A stretch of 64,000 nt of DNA from Bugula neritina (taxonomy: Eukaryota > Bryozoa > Gymnolaemata > Cheilostomatida > Bugulidae), in contig OZ037766.1 of NCBI GenBank assembly GCA_964035545.1, forward strand, positions 22,907,767-22,971,766, in the 5' to 3' direction. The notes below the pieces were generated by a model. The model did no database searches and was not told the origin of the DNA. It saw only the letters and a program-made list of their open reading frames with translations. This document shows positions 31,558 to 44,510 of this stretch, in pieces (the first letter of the stretch is position 1; every line of letters starts with the position of its first letter). A program made the translations under genes and the position numbers.

Positions 31558-34500
31558 CTAAAACAAAACCAGAATTTCTTAGTTCTATTAATATTGACAC
31601 ATTCCCAGAAATATATACATTTTTTAAGCCAATAGCAATAATAGAAGACATTCTAAATCAAATTGAATCAGCAGAGGCTTATACAAAGGAAGCTAAAACC
31701 ATATCGCGTTTTGTGAAGCTGCTATACAAGTTTTTAATGATTGTGTGGCCGAATAGCTTTGTCTCATCACTTACGTAGTCCATTTACGTCACCATTAAGT
31801 TATAAATTCTCTCAGTTATGGCACCATTAAGTTCTTATATCATCAATTATATACTATACCATCAAAATGTAATTCTACCAACTTAGAACAAAATAAATTT
31901 TCCACACAAAAAGTAAGAAGGTACAAAAACAAATTAAAACTCCATTGGAAACTTTTAAGAAGCATGCAAGGATTATTTACATTAATTAATAGTAACATGT
32001 ATATTTGGTTAGTTTGGGTACATTCGGGCACTGGAATACATATATGACTCATCATAACATGGCAACAGGACCTTACCTGCCTAATATCACCTTCCTATAC
32101 ACAACAAATCAAGCTATAACTTATTTACACATAACTGTATTAGTGCTGTCACAAAACACAACCTTTTAATTATGCTATATATAGATTACATTCTGGCTAA
32201 CATGCTATGCCTTTGTTCAAGCAAATCACTTGCTTTTATAGTTACAACTAGAAGTCATGAAAATCCATTTAGATGCAGTAGTTAAGAAATTTCAATAGCC
32301 TAATTTTTAAAAATTAGCTCTATACATTTTGGTTTGGGGCTCGGGGACATAACTTTTTGTAACATTTCTAATTTAGAACACAGGCTTTTCTCAATTTCTT
32401 CTTTACTGCACCTATACCTCAAAAACTTAAGTCTTTGTAATGTTTGCATGCACGATGTTAAATGAAGCAACCAATATATGCATTGATCTATATACTCATA
32501 AACCCCACCTATAGCTGTAAACTATTTTATTATATTGAGTCACAATCTATAGTAGCCTACTAGTTTCATCAAACAACTAACCGATTGGTAGTCAGTAGTA
32601 GAAGGTCCAACGCTAGTGGCAAGATTTCCTCTTCCAGATTTTTTCATGATGATAAGTACGATAAATATGACAAGGGGTATAAGCAGCAGACCGATAATAA
32701 ACCCAGATATAACAACTACAGCTATGATGAGGTTGATAATTCCAGTTTTGCGTTCAGTAGTTTCTTTCTCAATGCTCACTCTCTCTGTACAGCTGGATAC
32801 TTTCTGCTCTACTGTCAGCGATCCCACCTGAAACATTGAGTCAACTGAAGCCTGTCTTCTGCTGTTTTGAGCTAAAGACAGGAAACTAACAATGGTTCTA
32901 TTGTAGCAACTGTTGGCAACATTTGAATATCTCCACCTATAGTTGACTTATTACAGTTGAATAGACTCAGCTCACAGTATACCACACTGTAACTACACCT
33001 ACACATAGTTGCTAGCAGTTACTACCTCTTGAGTCTAGTTAGACACTATAGAGACTAGGGCTAATTATTATATTGGAAACTTTGCTACTAAAAGGTAACA
33101 GCCATGACTCAAGTTTCCTCGAATTTAAGAGTAAATTGAACTTTTATTGAAATGCTAATGACATATACACGCTTGCAAAGTACAAATATAGCCTTAGTTT
33201 AAATCTTCTTCACATAAAGCAAGTCTGTCTACATTGGCATCTAAGATATGCGAGACAAACACCTACTAAATATTGATGAGCTAAACCTAATTTTGTATCT
33301 ACACAGGACAGTTACATGCAAGAAGTAGACATTTTATTACCACAAGACCTGCCATCTTGCCTCTATCTAGAATATTCCAGCGACTAATTCAACAACCAAT
33401 CACTGAAAACATTGAACAACCATTTCCCTATCACTGCGTTTCCATTACATCCATCATGTGAATCGATACTCACAGGGATGAAATTGTGGTTGCAGTCTGC
33501 ATGAACTTATGGTTATGGTTTCATTGGATCCAACTGTTTCCATACACAGAATGAAAAGTCCATTCGTATAATGCAGAAGCTTGGAAGTACAGTGTATGCA
33601 AGAGCTTTAAAATGTGTTTCAAAATGCTAGCAGCATTTGCAATCTTGTAGTCAAGTTATAGGAAAGCATTTGAATGGAATTAGTTCATATCATAACATAA
33701 ATACGATATTTACTACCGAAGAAGATTTTGTAGTGCGATATCGGAGTATTGCATCATTGTAAGAAGTGCCTTCGGGGAAGTCAGCATCACCGAGTGCGTC
33801 AGCTTCAAATGAAACAACTATAGGACCTGTATTAGCTTTGAATTCATCTACTGCCAGTCTAACTCCACCATTTGTATAAAACCCGATATCCGAGACATTA
33901 GATGGCGAGTACTGAAAGGCTGTAATATACAACCAACACATGCATTTATAACAATATAATTTAACTATATTATAATCATCATACTGATTCTAAAAGTTTT
34001 CACAGCTTTATGGTTTGATTTCCCAAGATAGGTGCAGTAACGAAGAAGTTTGAAAAAAGATTTCTGGAAAAAATGAGTAAGATTACCAAAGATGTTATGT
34101 TTCCACGAGGTTGTCAACCTGCACACCAAAATTTATAAAAATAAAGAACTTGGGCTGGTGAAATTTCTCTGTTACTGCATCTAAATGAGTTTCCTCATGT
34201 ACACATTGATGTAATGAATAGTATTTAAAACAGCGTGGGTTGTCGTTAGCCAGTAGCTAGCTAGTGCTCAAAGGCACTACATACATCATAGCTCACCATT
34301 ATTTCCTATGTTTGGGTTTTAAAGCCTAAAAGTTTATTATAAGCTGCTAGTGCCTGTAGAAGAGCAATTTTATAGAGCATACCTCAGTTGCAGCTCACAA
34401 GAATATCTGTATTAAAATCTTTGTTACTGGTTTTTACTAAAATCTAGCTGTTGGTGCAAAATACATAAAAAAATTATTCTATGCCCCACTTTAAAACATT

Positions 34501-37500
34501 GTACCACTAGCAGCTATATTATTTGCTATAAAGTGTAAATCATAAATCAGTAACTATACTACAAAAGCTCATGTGTGTTGTCAAACTAAACTATAAAGAG
34601 TTGTCCTTACATATATTTATCTTATGTAATAAAGTTGTCAGAAAAAACTAATATATGAAAAACATAAACTTACCTGAGTTAATGTTAGCTACACAAATAA
34701 TAACATGTTCATATAGGTATAGGTTTTAGTAGTGGCAACAGCTTTGTAACATTTCTACTACTATGTGCTATTATTTGTAATCAAATTGATATTTCACTGC
34801 CACCAACTAAAGCATTGTCTCTACTTGAACCATAAAGTTGCTGCTAAATATTCATTCAGCATGGTTTTCCGTAATAATTATCATTTAGAAGCTTACACTT
34901 TCTTACAACAAAGCATTATACTTCTTAAATAATATTCGGCTCTAGTATAGCACACTTTCAGCATAGTCTGTATTCCATAATATATTGTTCATACTATAAT
35001 ACATAGACTGCTGTGTTATACATGATGCAAGACCAAGCTACGAAATTTAATAACAAGTATAATCATTTTTGTCTGCTACTGCTTCAAATTAGCCAGTTAC
35101 ATTGTAAAATCAGTATGTTTTGCTTATTTATCAACATCTGGCTATCACCAACTTTGCTTTAAGCTAATGTACTCTGATTAGTTCACTAGATCAGAAACAA
35201 CTTGTCTTCGCTTAAGCAAGCATGCATATTTTTCCACAATACTAAAATATCATAATAAAGCAAGCTTTTTTAATTTTTTTCAAGTTCTTGTAAAAAAAAA
35301 CATGTCTCAGCAAAAGCAACACATCAATATTCACAATGAACTTCAACCTTAACATAATTTCATTAAGTGTGTAATGATACCAAAATATTAGATTTGTAGT
35401 TTTGTAGCAAGTGCCGCAGAACACTTTTATTTTGGATTTTCATAGATGCACTTACTTTACAAAAAAATGTCCTTACCAATAAAAGCTGCCATCTAAATAT
35501 ACCTATCTTCATATATATTTCATTTTCACCAATGTTTCATGAATAACAGAAAACATTTCAGCAATAAGAAGTTGTCATCTCATGCTACAACTTTTGACCT
35601 TTTGTTAAAAAAAACTTGACCTTTGTTAAATTTGTAGGTGTAAACACAAAATGTTTATGTCAACTTCCACCAAAATATAAAAAAGTTCTTACAGCCATCG
35701 ATGTTGAAACCATCTTCTGCTTCTAGAATAACGACATCGTATGCAGATCCTGTGGAGCTAGACAAATGTTCCACCGTCACAGTGACAGCTATAGACCTCC
35801 GAGCTTGTGTACCATACTAAAATACATGTGTTCAGTTTTCATATAAAGACAAATTTTATATATACATGATAAATAAACATACTGCAAGACACTGACTCTA
35901 CAGTACATCTTTAGTAACTTGAATTTTAAGCGTCACATACACTCTATTACATTCATTTTGAAAGTAGTGTATTCATTTTACTATGACAAAATTAATTTGC
36001 ATTCAGGCAATATTTGTAACATAGAAATAGACAAACAGTTTAGAATTTAAAATTTGAAAAAAATTGTAGTTTCTTCTTCTTTATCCACAAAAGTAATGCA
36101 ATCAATACAAAGCATAGAAATATTTGTGCAGAGAAGATAACTCTAGTAACTTGTATATTACGCACTCTGCAAATGTGAAACACTGGAAGTTATAAAAGAT
36201 ATTGCTATGGAAAACTCACAATAAAATATGTAGCCAGATACTATGTGATAGGCATGCTTTGTGATAGATATACCAACTGGTAACTATATTATGTAGTAAC
36301 TAGTAGATATCCTATATGGTAAGTATACTGTGTGGTAGGTATAGTATATGGTAGGTATAATATTGGGTAGGTACACTACATGGTAGGTATGCTATGGGGC
36401 AGGCATGCTATGTAGAAAAGCATACCTTAGTTTCTTTGGTAATGTTGAGCAAAGGACCAGCTGTGTTTGAGGTGATTATAGACCCAATCTGAGCTTGAGA
36501 TCCAGCATAGCTTAAAAATGCAGATGTTTGAACAGATGACGGGAATTGAGAGCTTCCAGTTGGGTAGAAAACAGCCTAAAATCCATTTTATTTATCATAG
36601 TAAAAGTGACATACAGAATTTTTGTGATGAGTTTTTTAAGAATCAATTCTAGTTATCACCACAAATCTGTTTTTGTCTTGCTTTTCTATTGTAAGAAAAA
36701 TACTTTCAGAAATTTATAAAAAGTGTAAATTCTGATGAGTAAAAAGTACTTACCGATATATTAATAATGGCGGGTGCACCTCTACTAGCCGGGTTAACTA
36801 CAGTCCCGGCATTGACAGCTAGCTGACTTGGGCCGACAAATCGACGTCTTCTCTTTTTAGATGCTTCAGACACAGACACGGCATTGTCAGATTTAGTGAT
36901 CGTCTCCTCGTCCAGCACAACTTCCATCAAGCTCGAGTCGTAGATCAAATCTACCCATTAGAGATGTTACATTACAATCAAATTGATTCCGGTACATACT
37001 TCAACGATGTCATCGCACCTTATTAATAGTTAATTGTAAGCCAGCCTAGTGATATTCACATTTTAGTGCCCGTTTTTGTCAAGTTTATTTCCTATTTTGC
37101 TTGCTAAAAGCAGTCATTACCTTTGTGTAGTGTTATTAATGGGTATCGTTAATTAAATGTATAAATGGATAAATTGTTTGTGACCTGTAACTTTATTGTC
37201 AAAACCGAAACGTAAAATGTGGAAAAGTATCGATCTATAGAAAATGTAATCTGCAGAAACCGGAAATAACAACCAACGACCTCTAAGCTGATCTGCTGTA
37301 CTCACCAATAAGAAGAGAGACATCATTGAGTGTTCCAGACGGGACACTAAATGATGAAAAAACTTGTGCAGCTTCTCCGAGATTCCAGACAGCGGGAACA
37401 CTGAAATATGAGTCAGCGACAGATATCTCTATGTCTTTAGATCGAACTACTTCAGTACATCTTTCAGAAATTACCTCCCCATTCACTGAAAATTAAAACT

Positions 37501-40500
37501 CATTTGTACAATAACAAAAGCGCAATAAATAAATTAAAAAGTTAAATCAATAACGACAATGCAAATGATAAACTTGCAAATGAGTAAAAATTTGGGTGAA
37601 TGTTCAACAGCAAGACAATGCATAATCAAGCTGCATAGGAAAATGTAATGTTTACTTCAACACATTTTGAAATAACTTTAATTGTGAAGATATGTCAGTC
37701 TACACATCCACTATTATGCAAAAATTTAGCTAAGTGAATAAATATTTTATTCAAATACTAGAAAGTGGTTGTTTCAGATACCAGTGTAGAATAAACTCAC
37801 ATGGGTTTATAGTCACCATCCCTGTGAGAACCCCTTATGGAAAAGGTTTTTAGCAAACTAAGGACCTGTTCTCTATTATGACCAAGAAGGAAATATGACT
37901 AAATGCCCTTCTTAACATCACCAACGGTTTTTACTGAGATTCAAACAATTAACCTTGTGTTCACTAAACCAGTGCCCTAACCACTAGACATGACTGCTTC
38001 GACCTCAGTGTAAAATAGCGCAAGTGAAATGCTGTGTAAAATTAGGTGTAGCCTGAACTGTACACCGCGTAGCCTAAACTTAGGCCAGATGTTTTGAGAA
38101 TCTGGGGTAGACTGACCCCCCCCCCCTTAAGAGGCTATGCTACTACATTATCATTCAGGAGTAACTTACCACTTTCACTCGACCATGAAAAATCTGTAGT
38201 GATATTTATTTTTTCTTTGCCTAGCGGTACGCTGTCTTGTAAAGTACAAGTTCCAATAATAACAACATCACCAACGTCTGCTGAGAAAAACGGGAGATCA
38301 ACAGTCCGTGTTCTCTTGTTTGTGGGCACAACTTGTATCAGGCGATCTAATGTTCCATTAGGTAGAGGAGTGGTAATGTTTAACTCGTTAACACTGCAAT
38401 GTGCGCTACTATTTAGTATAACCTACAATCACATTTGAAGCAGCTATATAACGAAAATTGCAATTATGTAATACTGATAATAACAGAAAAATTTTTCTCA
38501 ATAATAAGATTAACGCAAATAAAGTCCAAAAACAATTCCCTCCCAACTTTCCTACTTTTATTTATTTTTAAAAATGTTTCGGCAACTCTAAACTCTGCTC
38601 TTGTATGCTGAAACCAAAAATGTAAACTTTCCAAAGTATACAGTAAACAAGTATCACACTTACTCTGAAATTTGTCGCATTTTCACCTGACCACCAACTG
38701 TGACCAATAGAAAAGCTGAACTCAATAACGTCACCAGACACAGCATTTACCAGGTTTCCGACAGACACACTCGTGCAGGATAATCCAGCACCGCTCTGTA
38801 TGACTTCCATGGTACCATAAGATGACACCTCCAGCTGTGATAAAAATATACATGTATATCAGGTGACAAAATTTACCAAATTCGACTTACGATGTCAGCT
38901 ATTTTCTAGCTCATTTATCACAAAAAATGTTTTTTAAAACTTTTCAGTGCAACTTTTTTCAAATAATTTTTTGTTATTCCACTTTTGACCTTTTACTTTT
39001 TGCATAAAATGCGTTCTAAAAAAAGATTTGAGTACCACCCTTTAAGTCTACGTGAAGAAAAATTATTTTGAAACTGTATATCGTATAAGTTTGCTTTGGA
39101 CAAAAATAGATGCATGCACATACTATAACTATATTTTGGAAATACATAGCAGCTAATATTTTTTAAATCATCAATACCAGTACTTCTATTTCAAGCGGTC
39201 TATTTTTAACCTATAAAAAAATGAAAACGTAATTGAAATGATTTTTTCATCATTTGAATCATGTATGAAATGAAGGAAGTTGACGATACAATTTCTCTTT
39301 TGCTGGTTTTGATACCAGATGATTGATGAAATTTTAGAAAATAAAATACTTTGTTTACAAAAAAGACTTTTATTAAGTCTTTAATTACATAAAACTAAAA
39401 GGGCATTCAGAAGAAGACAATTGATACAATGATGAGAATAAAAGAGATACTTGCATCTGGGTTAGGTTGCAGGCAAGTAGAGCAATTGACGAGCCCATTA
39501 TATGACTGAATCACACTGTAAGGGCTATTCAGTGAGCAGTTGTCTTTCAAGGTCAGCGAGGATATGTACTCGAAAGCAGCGTCTGTTGGTTTATAGATCA
39601 CATCTAAGTTACTTATGGAATTATTGGTCAAATTGTACAAGTCATACAAATAAGTGTCTTCCATAACAATGTCCTTGTAACTCCAGTCAAATGGTGTCAA
39701 GGAAACTGTAATGTGCTCCTCGCTGTACGAAGGGAGATAGCATGCAAACTTCCATGTAAACGGTACCGTTATCAATAGTTCTTCCTGCCAACACAATGGA
39801 AACAGTCTGAATGATAAATTACAACTTAACTTTCAATAAAAAGAAACAAACAAAACATTTAAGTGACCATTTGTTAGCCAAAGCTTAACCATCAAAATAT
39901 AACAATTGATTTCTTATTAGACCACAGCAGCCAAAATTAAAATTTTATCAATTTTGAACTCAATCCAACTGAGTATTGAAATAGAATAAAGGTTTAGACT
40001 TTAGCAGCTGTCTTCACAAATAGTTTTCTAACTTTTCTACCATCACAAAAGTTCAAGGAGCTTATACTTCTTTGTGGCCAAGAGCTTTTCATCATTAATT
40101 TTACTCATTCATGCAAACAAACCTTTTCACATGTTTTGAGATTGTCAAGATTAGTATAATCTATCCTACGTATTGCCGAATGTGAAAAATATACATTAGT
40201 AGCAAAATTAATTGTAGCCAATTTTTCACTTTACAAAATGGCAGAAGCTCGCAAATCAGCAAAAAAATTCATTTTAAACATAACAGCTGTGGACACCACT
40301 CGAATTATCAACATGGCCCAGCAGTCACAGAGCACCTTGTCACGTGCATATAGTCACAGAGCACCTTGTAATGTGCATATAGTCATAGAGCACCTTGTCA
40401 CGTGCATATAGTCACAGAGCACCTTGTCACATACACATTAGCAGATAGCATATAGTGTTAGCATGTCTTACACTAGGAGAAAGCATGGTGTCATTATAAA

Positions 40501-42414
40501 CTACAAAATCCATGATCCAGGCACCATCAGCACTTTCATAGAATGTCGTGTTGGCACCAGAAATGTCGATTGAGCTGATGGCAGAGTGGAGACTGGCCTC
40601 TTCCCAGGACATGTTCATATTTATATAGCTTGGAGGCCATATTGACAACCTGCGTTATAACAGAAGCAATACAGCAACATAAACTAGCCATGAAGGTAGA
40701 CAACTCACACGCTGACTATAAGGTTATAGTTTATAGTTCACTGTTGAATGGATAAGTGATAACAGCTACACCATAATGGAGTGCTTTGAGACTAGCTCCT
40801 GTAGGTAAATATTTCAATTTGATTAGATTATTGCAGTGAAAAGAACTATGGATTATTTATGGAACTATTTATTTACTTAGTTACAAGAGCTTCCTTATAA
40901 TAGAGTGCTGATTTAATAGGCTAGTAAACAAAACACAAAAGTAGTCATAGCATAGCTTTTATAACATAGCCACCAATGTATAGATAAATTTGAGAACAGC
41001 TTTTAACAGGTTAAAATATTATAGTAACTAACAAAACGAGAAATAAAAATATTTTCGTCAATAGTCTTAGTAGCAAATAATAATCCACAAAATATTTTTA
41101 TTAATCAAAGGCCAAGGAATATTATTCTAAAACTAAAACTGCCATATATGTGATGATTATATTCAGCACATAAATCATTTAGAAGTTGTGTTTTTTTCAG
41201 ACAGTTTGAGGACTCCTTGTGTAGAATTAATTCATTCAAACACTTGCAATTGATGCCAGGACTCAAAACTAATACAGTGCTCCCTCTATATTTCACAGAT
41301 CTAGCTCTAGCTAAATTACATGGGTCACAAGAAGGGCTTAGAACCCATTTTTTGGCTTATGTATATGTATATAAGGTCAAGATGGCTGAATTTAACGGAT
41401 CCGTGAGTTAAATTTGGTATTTTACTATGAGGTCTCCGTACTTGTAGCTTAGCGAGATACAGAGGGAGCACTGTAGTATATTCTACAAGCTACAGTTTCT
41501 ATAAGGGTGATTGCTAAACTGATTGCATTAAAACTGAAGCATTTTCTAAAGTTATGGTATATTATATAATTATACTCTATATGAAAATCCTGAACACTTT
41601 GACTAGCATTAAAATTCAAATATGTATATTATGCATAATGAAAATAAATTGAAGTGAGCATCATTGGCAATAATTTTGGCTCGAGAAACTAACTTGACTA
41701 AAACAGATGGATCTAAAAGACCTATTCTATTTATTGAGCACTTATTTACGCACGTTGGGATTATTTAAAAAAAAGTACTACAATCAATGCTTCCACAAAT
41801 TTGTATAGCATAAATGATAAAAATAATAAAAATAAAAAAACAGCAAAAACAGAAATTTCCTGCACATGGTAACAGCCTATTCATCTACTTTTTTATTTAA
41901 ATTTACTTTTGCAAACGTTTATTTTCTTGTTAGGAAGCGTGCATAAAGACATTAAGGTAGTCTCTAAAAATGGCAATTTTTTTAAAAGTTTGAACATTTT
42001 TTGCATTTTGAAGCCGGCCTATGTTATTACAAAACTTTCAGTAATGGAGATAACACCAATCTATAATTCTAAACATTCCAGATAAGACTGTTGTCAATAC
42101 AAGTTACTTCTATAACAAAGACTCCTCTTATTTTTGTCCAACATTATCCAGAATTAATAAACTAACCTGAAAGCATGGTCCCGTAATGTAACATTATGTG
42201 ACCCGTTATATGAGGGCCTTGTATCATTCCACATAAAATAATCAAGAGCCAATTCTTCTGGTAGCCTAATTTCTAAATTTCCATAGCCAGGATCTTCATC
42301 ATGGTAGTGCAAAGTAGGCACACCATCTTTAACACCAGTACCGTTGTGGTGTACGGTTACATTTAGAACTGTGCTCATTAGGCTGAACAACAGGCTAAAT
42401 TCAGTACACAGCAT
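18606..42414 (-). CDS. EVC2: EVC2/limbin-like ciliary membrane protein (about 33 exons)
   Basis: Limbin pairs with EVC at the EvC zone of primary cilia to relay Hedgehog/Smoothened signals. Full model, about 1,620 codons: signal-peptide exon at 42414, N-glycosylated N-terminus, beta-rich ectodomain, one membrane helix (32827-32582), and a long Glu/Lys/Gln-rich coiled-coil cytoplasmic region ending KPKANYEDF with TAA at 18608-18606. Part exon lists are given in the next four entries. Support for the name: one membrane helix between a sizeable ectodomain and a long coiled-coil tail, and a head-to-head EVC-like neighbour. Unsure points: whether the 42.4-40.5 kb exons join the rest or form a separate short gene ending at 39407, and one junction (exon 29027-28944 to exon 28473-28314) where phase does not close, so a small exon is probably missed. 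Human limbin is about 1,300 aa. Few residues were matched directly to limbin. Confidence 0.72.
18742..21365 (-). other. Last long intron of EVC2-like gene
   Basis: About 2.6 kb of AT-rich sequence. Apart from the 23-bp minisatellite at 21150-21290 I see no exon, RNA gene or element in it. Confidence 0.5.
21150..21290. repeat. 23-bp minisatellite in EVC2-like intron
   Basis: About six copies of AACATGGGCAAGTTGATAG-type units, degrading to the right; 75 bases past the donor of exon 21473-21366 in the sense direction. Confidence 0.88.
22228..22432. mobile_element. Candidate DNA-transposon end with GC-rich insert
   Basis: Interspersed ATTACAAATTACAATTAC units end at CCCCAACCCTG, whose reverse complement CAGGGTTGGGG looks like a transposon terminus. 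Immediately after it, 22376-22432 is strongly GC-rich with a direct repeat GGCCGGCGTCGGCT-type block in otherwise AT-rich DNA. No second terminus was found. Confidence 0.4.
24862..25668. repeat. 34-bp minisatellite in EVC2-like intron
   Basis: About 23-24 highly similar 34-bp units. In the sense (minus) direction each carries GTAAGTATA, a near-consensus splice donor, and GTGCTAATT. The array ends 27 bases before the acceptor of exon 24836-24720. Confidence 0.95.
26950..27062 (-). mobile_element. tRNA-derived SINE fragment (type 2)
   Basis: Minus strand carries GGTCTGCGGTTCGAATCTC, a Pol III B-box-like segment, with an A-box-like TGGTTATCAAG about 35 bases upstream. It does not fold into a full tRNA by eye. 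In an EVC2-like intron. Confidence 0.6.
32077..32827 (-). CDS. EVC2-like transmembrane exon and 18-nt microexon
   Basis: Exon 32827-32582 encodes a membrane-proximal stalk, then IINLIIAVVVISGFIIGLLL followed by further hydrophobic residues (helix of about 30 residues), then IMKKSGRGN as the cytoplasmic positive anchor. Exon 32094-32077 is an 18-nt microexon (EGDIRQ) with clean AG and GTAAGG ends. Both are phase 0. Confidence 0.75.
33717..39210 (-). CDS. EVC2-like ectodomain exons
   Basis: Exons 39210-39178 (33 nt), 38905-38891 (15-nt microexon), 38834-38664, 38422-38170, 37485-37306, 36950-36754, 36575-36426, 35816-35693, 33919-33717; all phases close. The protein is beta-rich with recurring patterns: VGDVVIIGTCTLQDSVPLG, SVPSGTLNDVSLLID, SIAVTVTVEHLSSSTGSAYD, PIVVSFEADALGD and FPEGTSYNDAILRYRT. 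These resemble DUF11/CARDB-type Ig-like repeats in which a growing P-x-G-T turn precedes a strand. A basic KKRRRR stretch lies in the exon ending 36754 and could be a furin-type processing site. Several N-glycosylation sequons are present. Domain assignment is by eye. Confidence 0.7.
33920..35692 (-). other. EVC2-like intron without visible features
   Basis: About 1.8 kb of AT-rich intron; I see no further exon or repeat family in it. Confidence 0.5.
36240..36415. repeat. Degenerate GGTAGGTAT-type repeat beside a splice donor
   Basis: Roughly 16-18-bp units (GGTAGGTATACTATG and variants), ending about 10 bases from the donor of exon 36575-36426 in the EVC2-like gene. Confidence 0.75.
37796..37995 (-). 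mobile_element. tRNA-derived SINE copy 1
   Basis: About 200 bp shared with 49010-49212. The head, on the minus strand, has a degenerate B box; the body holds the reverse of ATATGACTAAATGCCCTTCT, matching the GGAAGAGCATCCAGTCATAA block of copy 2. In an EVC2-like intron. Confidence 0.75.
39369..39374 (-). terminator. Poly(A) signal AATAAA after the short-form stop
   Basis: Minus-strand AATAAA, 33 bases past the TGA at 39407; it would end a short transcript inside the EVC2-like locus. Confidence 0.6.
39407..42414 (-). CDS. N-terminal exons of EVC2-like gene, or a short glycoprotein isoform/gene
   Basis: Exons 42414-42167, 40649-40472 and 39784-39407 read through in phase to TGA at 39409-39407: 267 aa. 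Start MLCTEFSLLFSLMSTVLNVT looks like a signal peptide, and an in-frame TAA lies just upstream. About ten N-X-S/T sequons make it a dense glycoprotein. The C-terminus ends in a short hydrophobic stretch (ISFILIIVSIVFF) right before the stop, resembling a GPI-attachment signal. AATAAA on the minus strand at 39374-39369 follows the stop by 33 bases. The second exon ends in phase 0, as does the next downstream exon (39210), so skipping 39784-39407 would give full-length EVC2. I recognise no named domain. Confidence 0.6.
40316..40440. repeat. About 30-bp tandem repeat near an EVC2-like donor
   Basis: Four copies of CACAGAGCACCTTGTCACGT plus GCATATAGT, about 30 bases past the donor of exon 40649-40472 (sense direction). 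Confidence 0.9.
41273..41475. mobile_element. MITE copy 2 (CAGTGCTCCCTC family)
   Basis: Starts TACAGTGCTCCCTC and ends GAGGGAGCACTGTA: inverted terminal repeats flanked by TA. Internal GGATCCGTGAGTT is shared with copies 3 and 4. In the EVC2-like gene, intron 1. Confidence 0.85.
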
Positions 42415-44510
42415 CTTCTTACTTTAGTTTCTCTAAAATTGAAGCCAACAATCAAGTCAGACTTTGATTTGTTGTAGCTTACTTGAAACAACAGAAAGTT
42501 TAACAGTTGTTACTTATACTTCAGCTGTGACATATGCTATTATATGTGTAAGTTAATCAATACCTAATAATTACAATAGATATTGTTATCTTGATGACGC
42601 ATTGATCAATGATACTTACTCAGTATTCTGTATATTTTCAAGTTTACAAAGGCTATCACAAAAATAATACTAATAGTAATACTGGTCAACAATCATCATG
42701 CTCATATTGAGTAGACCTACCATTAAGTTTAATCATGAGCTGAGTAAAAATTGGGTGCTAGTGCAATCTAAAAATAAAATTTTTAAAAAGTTTAAATAAC
42801 TTTTCCAAACTTGGAGCTTTGATTTACTTACAAGTTACAACTAAAACTAAAAGGTAAATTAAGTTGTAATAATAAAACTAAGAACAATCACAATGAATAA
42901 TCAATAACTAGCACATACTTGCAAAGAGGCGCAGATAAATTCCATAAAACTTCAAGTTCTATAAGTTAAGTTTTAAAAACTTTCTTCCCATTAAATTAGC
43001 TCAAAAAATATCACCGCTAGTAGCCTGAAATGCTGTTGAATGCTTTTAAAATGTGAACCATTTTTAACAACACTGAAGAGCTCAGTAACGGAAACAAGAC
43101 CTAGTTGCTAATAACGCTCATAACTGCGGCGTTCGCAATAGGCTCTCGCAAAACTGATATTGGTATTTGAAAGATAGCAAGCTGTTGTGGAGTAACATAG
43201 CAACCGCCTAACAGATTAACAGGTCGTTCAATAGCAAGTGGTTACTCATGCTGCGCCCGTCCAAGGTCGCCTCAGTTATCGGTGTGCCTGAGTGAAAGGC
43301 AGTTCTCAGTCACATCTTATTACTAATGTAACTAATCAGTTTAATGCCAAAGGTAAGCATCATGAACCCATGTTGAACATTCGACAAGATATTTTTGTTC
43401 GAGCAACCTACACGGTAATTTATAATTATTTTATATTAGTGACTGCAAGTTAGTGTTACTGTTAGTAGTTACAATCTGTATCACTGCCCTAGTTATTAAC
43501 CAATTGAAATATATATAACTATATTTTATTCAAATTTGATGCTGAACTTTTGAAATATTGGAAAATCATTAGGAAACAGTTTCTTAGTGGTTTTTTGTTT
43601 TCTATCAGTGTGATTAATTACTTTGTGAATAAAATATTATTTTATAAATAGTAAACACAATATTTTTATGTTATCAAGTTTCCAAATAGCAATTTTATCT
43701 TCTATAAGGCTGTCACTGTGCCCCATTTCTATGACATTGTGTATTCAATATTTAGATACTTACTATAAACTACATCATGTAAGTTTAGAATGCGTCTCTT
43801 GGCAGGTAGGAGTAGCCTGTCACATTTGAGAGGAATTATATTTGTACACTTTGTCTATAGAAAGAAATTGTGTCCTACCGGTATTTCTTGCACTCTGCCA
43901 CCAGTCCTAAATGCCATTCAGCTTATGTCATTTTTCTTATATATATATATGACTCGTATTTCACTAACCATTAATTTCTAGTTTCCTTGCTGCCTTGCTC
44001 TAGTGGCGATGTCTAATATCAGTTAAAATTTTTTTGAAAAAAAGGCCTTCTCATAACGCACTCATTGTAGCAGTTTCACAGCTATCTCTGGTATGTCATT
44101 TGTCCATGAAGCCAGATAGAATGCCTGCTTGACCCACAGTAGAGGATTCTCAGGTAGAAACATTCATGTAGGTTTTATTTGATGATTGTCCCATTTCTCA
44201 TAAGCTGATCGTTTTCAATGTCACATTTCATTGGTTCATCTGTCTACAAAAATGACACTTGATCACAACTTTGGCTTTGTCTTTCTTAACAACTGTATCA
44301 CCCCACTTACTCTTTGCTGAATGCTATGTCTTTTCAATGCGCTGTTAGAAGGACACATGTGCTTATGTGCGCATATATAATTATGTATATATATGTATAT
44401 ATATATGCACACACATTTTCTGTTTGTAACTTTCAAAGGCTTTGTAAAATAGATTGAGCTTTGCATTTTGTAAAGAAAAGATTGCTTTTACTGTAGAATC
44501 AGTAACAAAA
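42415..44510. promoter_or_regulatory. Head-to-head spacer between EVC2-like and EVC-like starts
   Basis: About 2.1 kb between the divergent start codons, containing no exon I can support. It should contain both promoters, but no core element was identified. A CpG-bearing stretch at about 43060-43290 is the likeliest promoter island. Confidence 0.4.
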
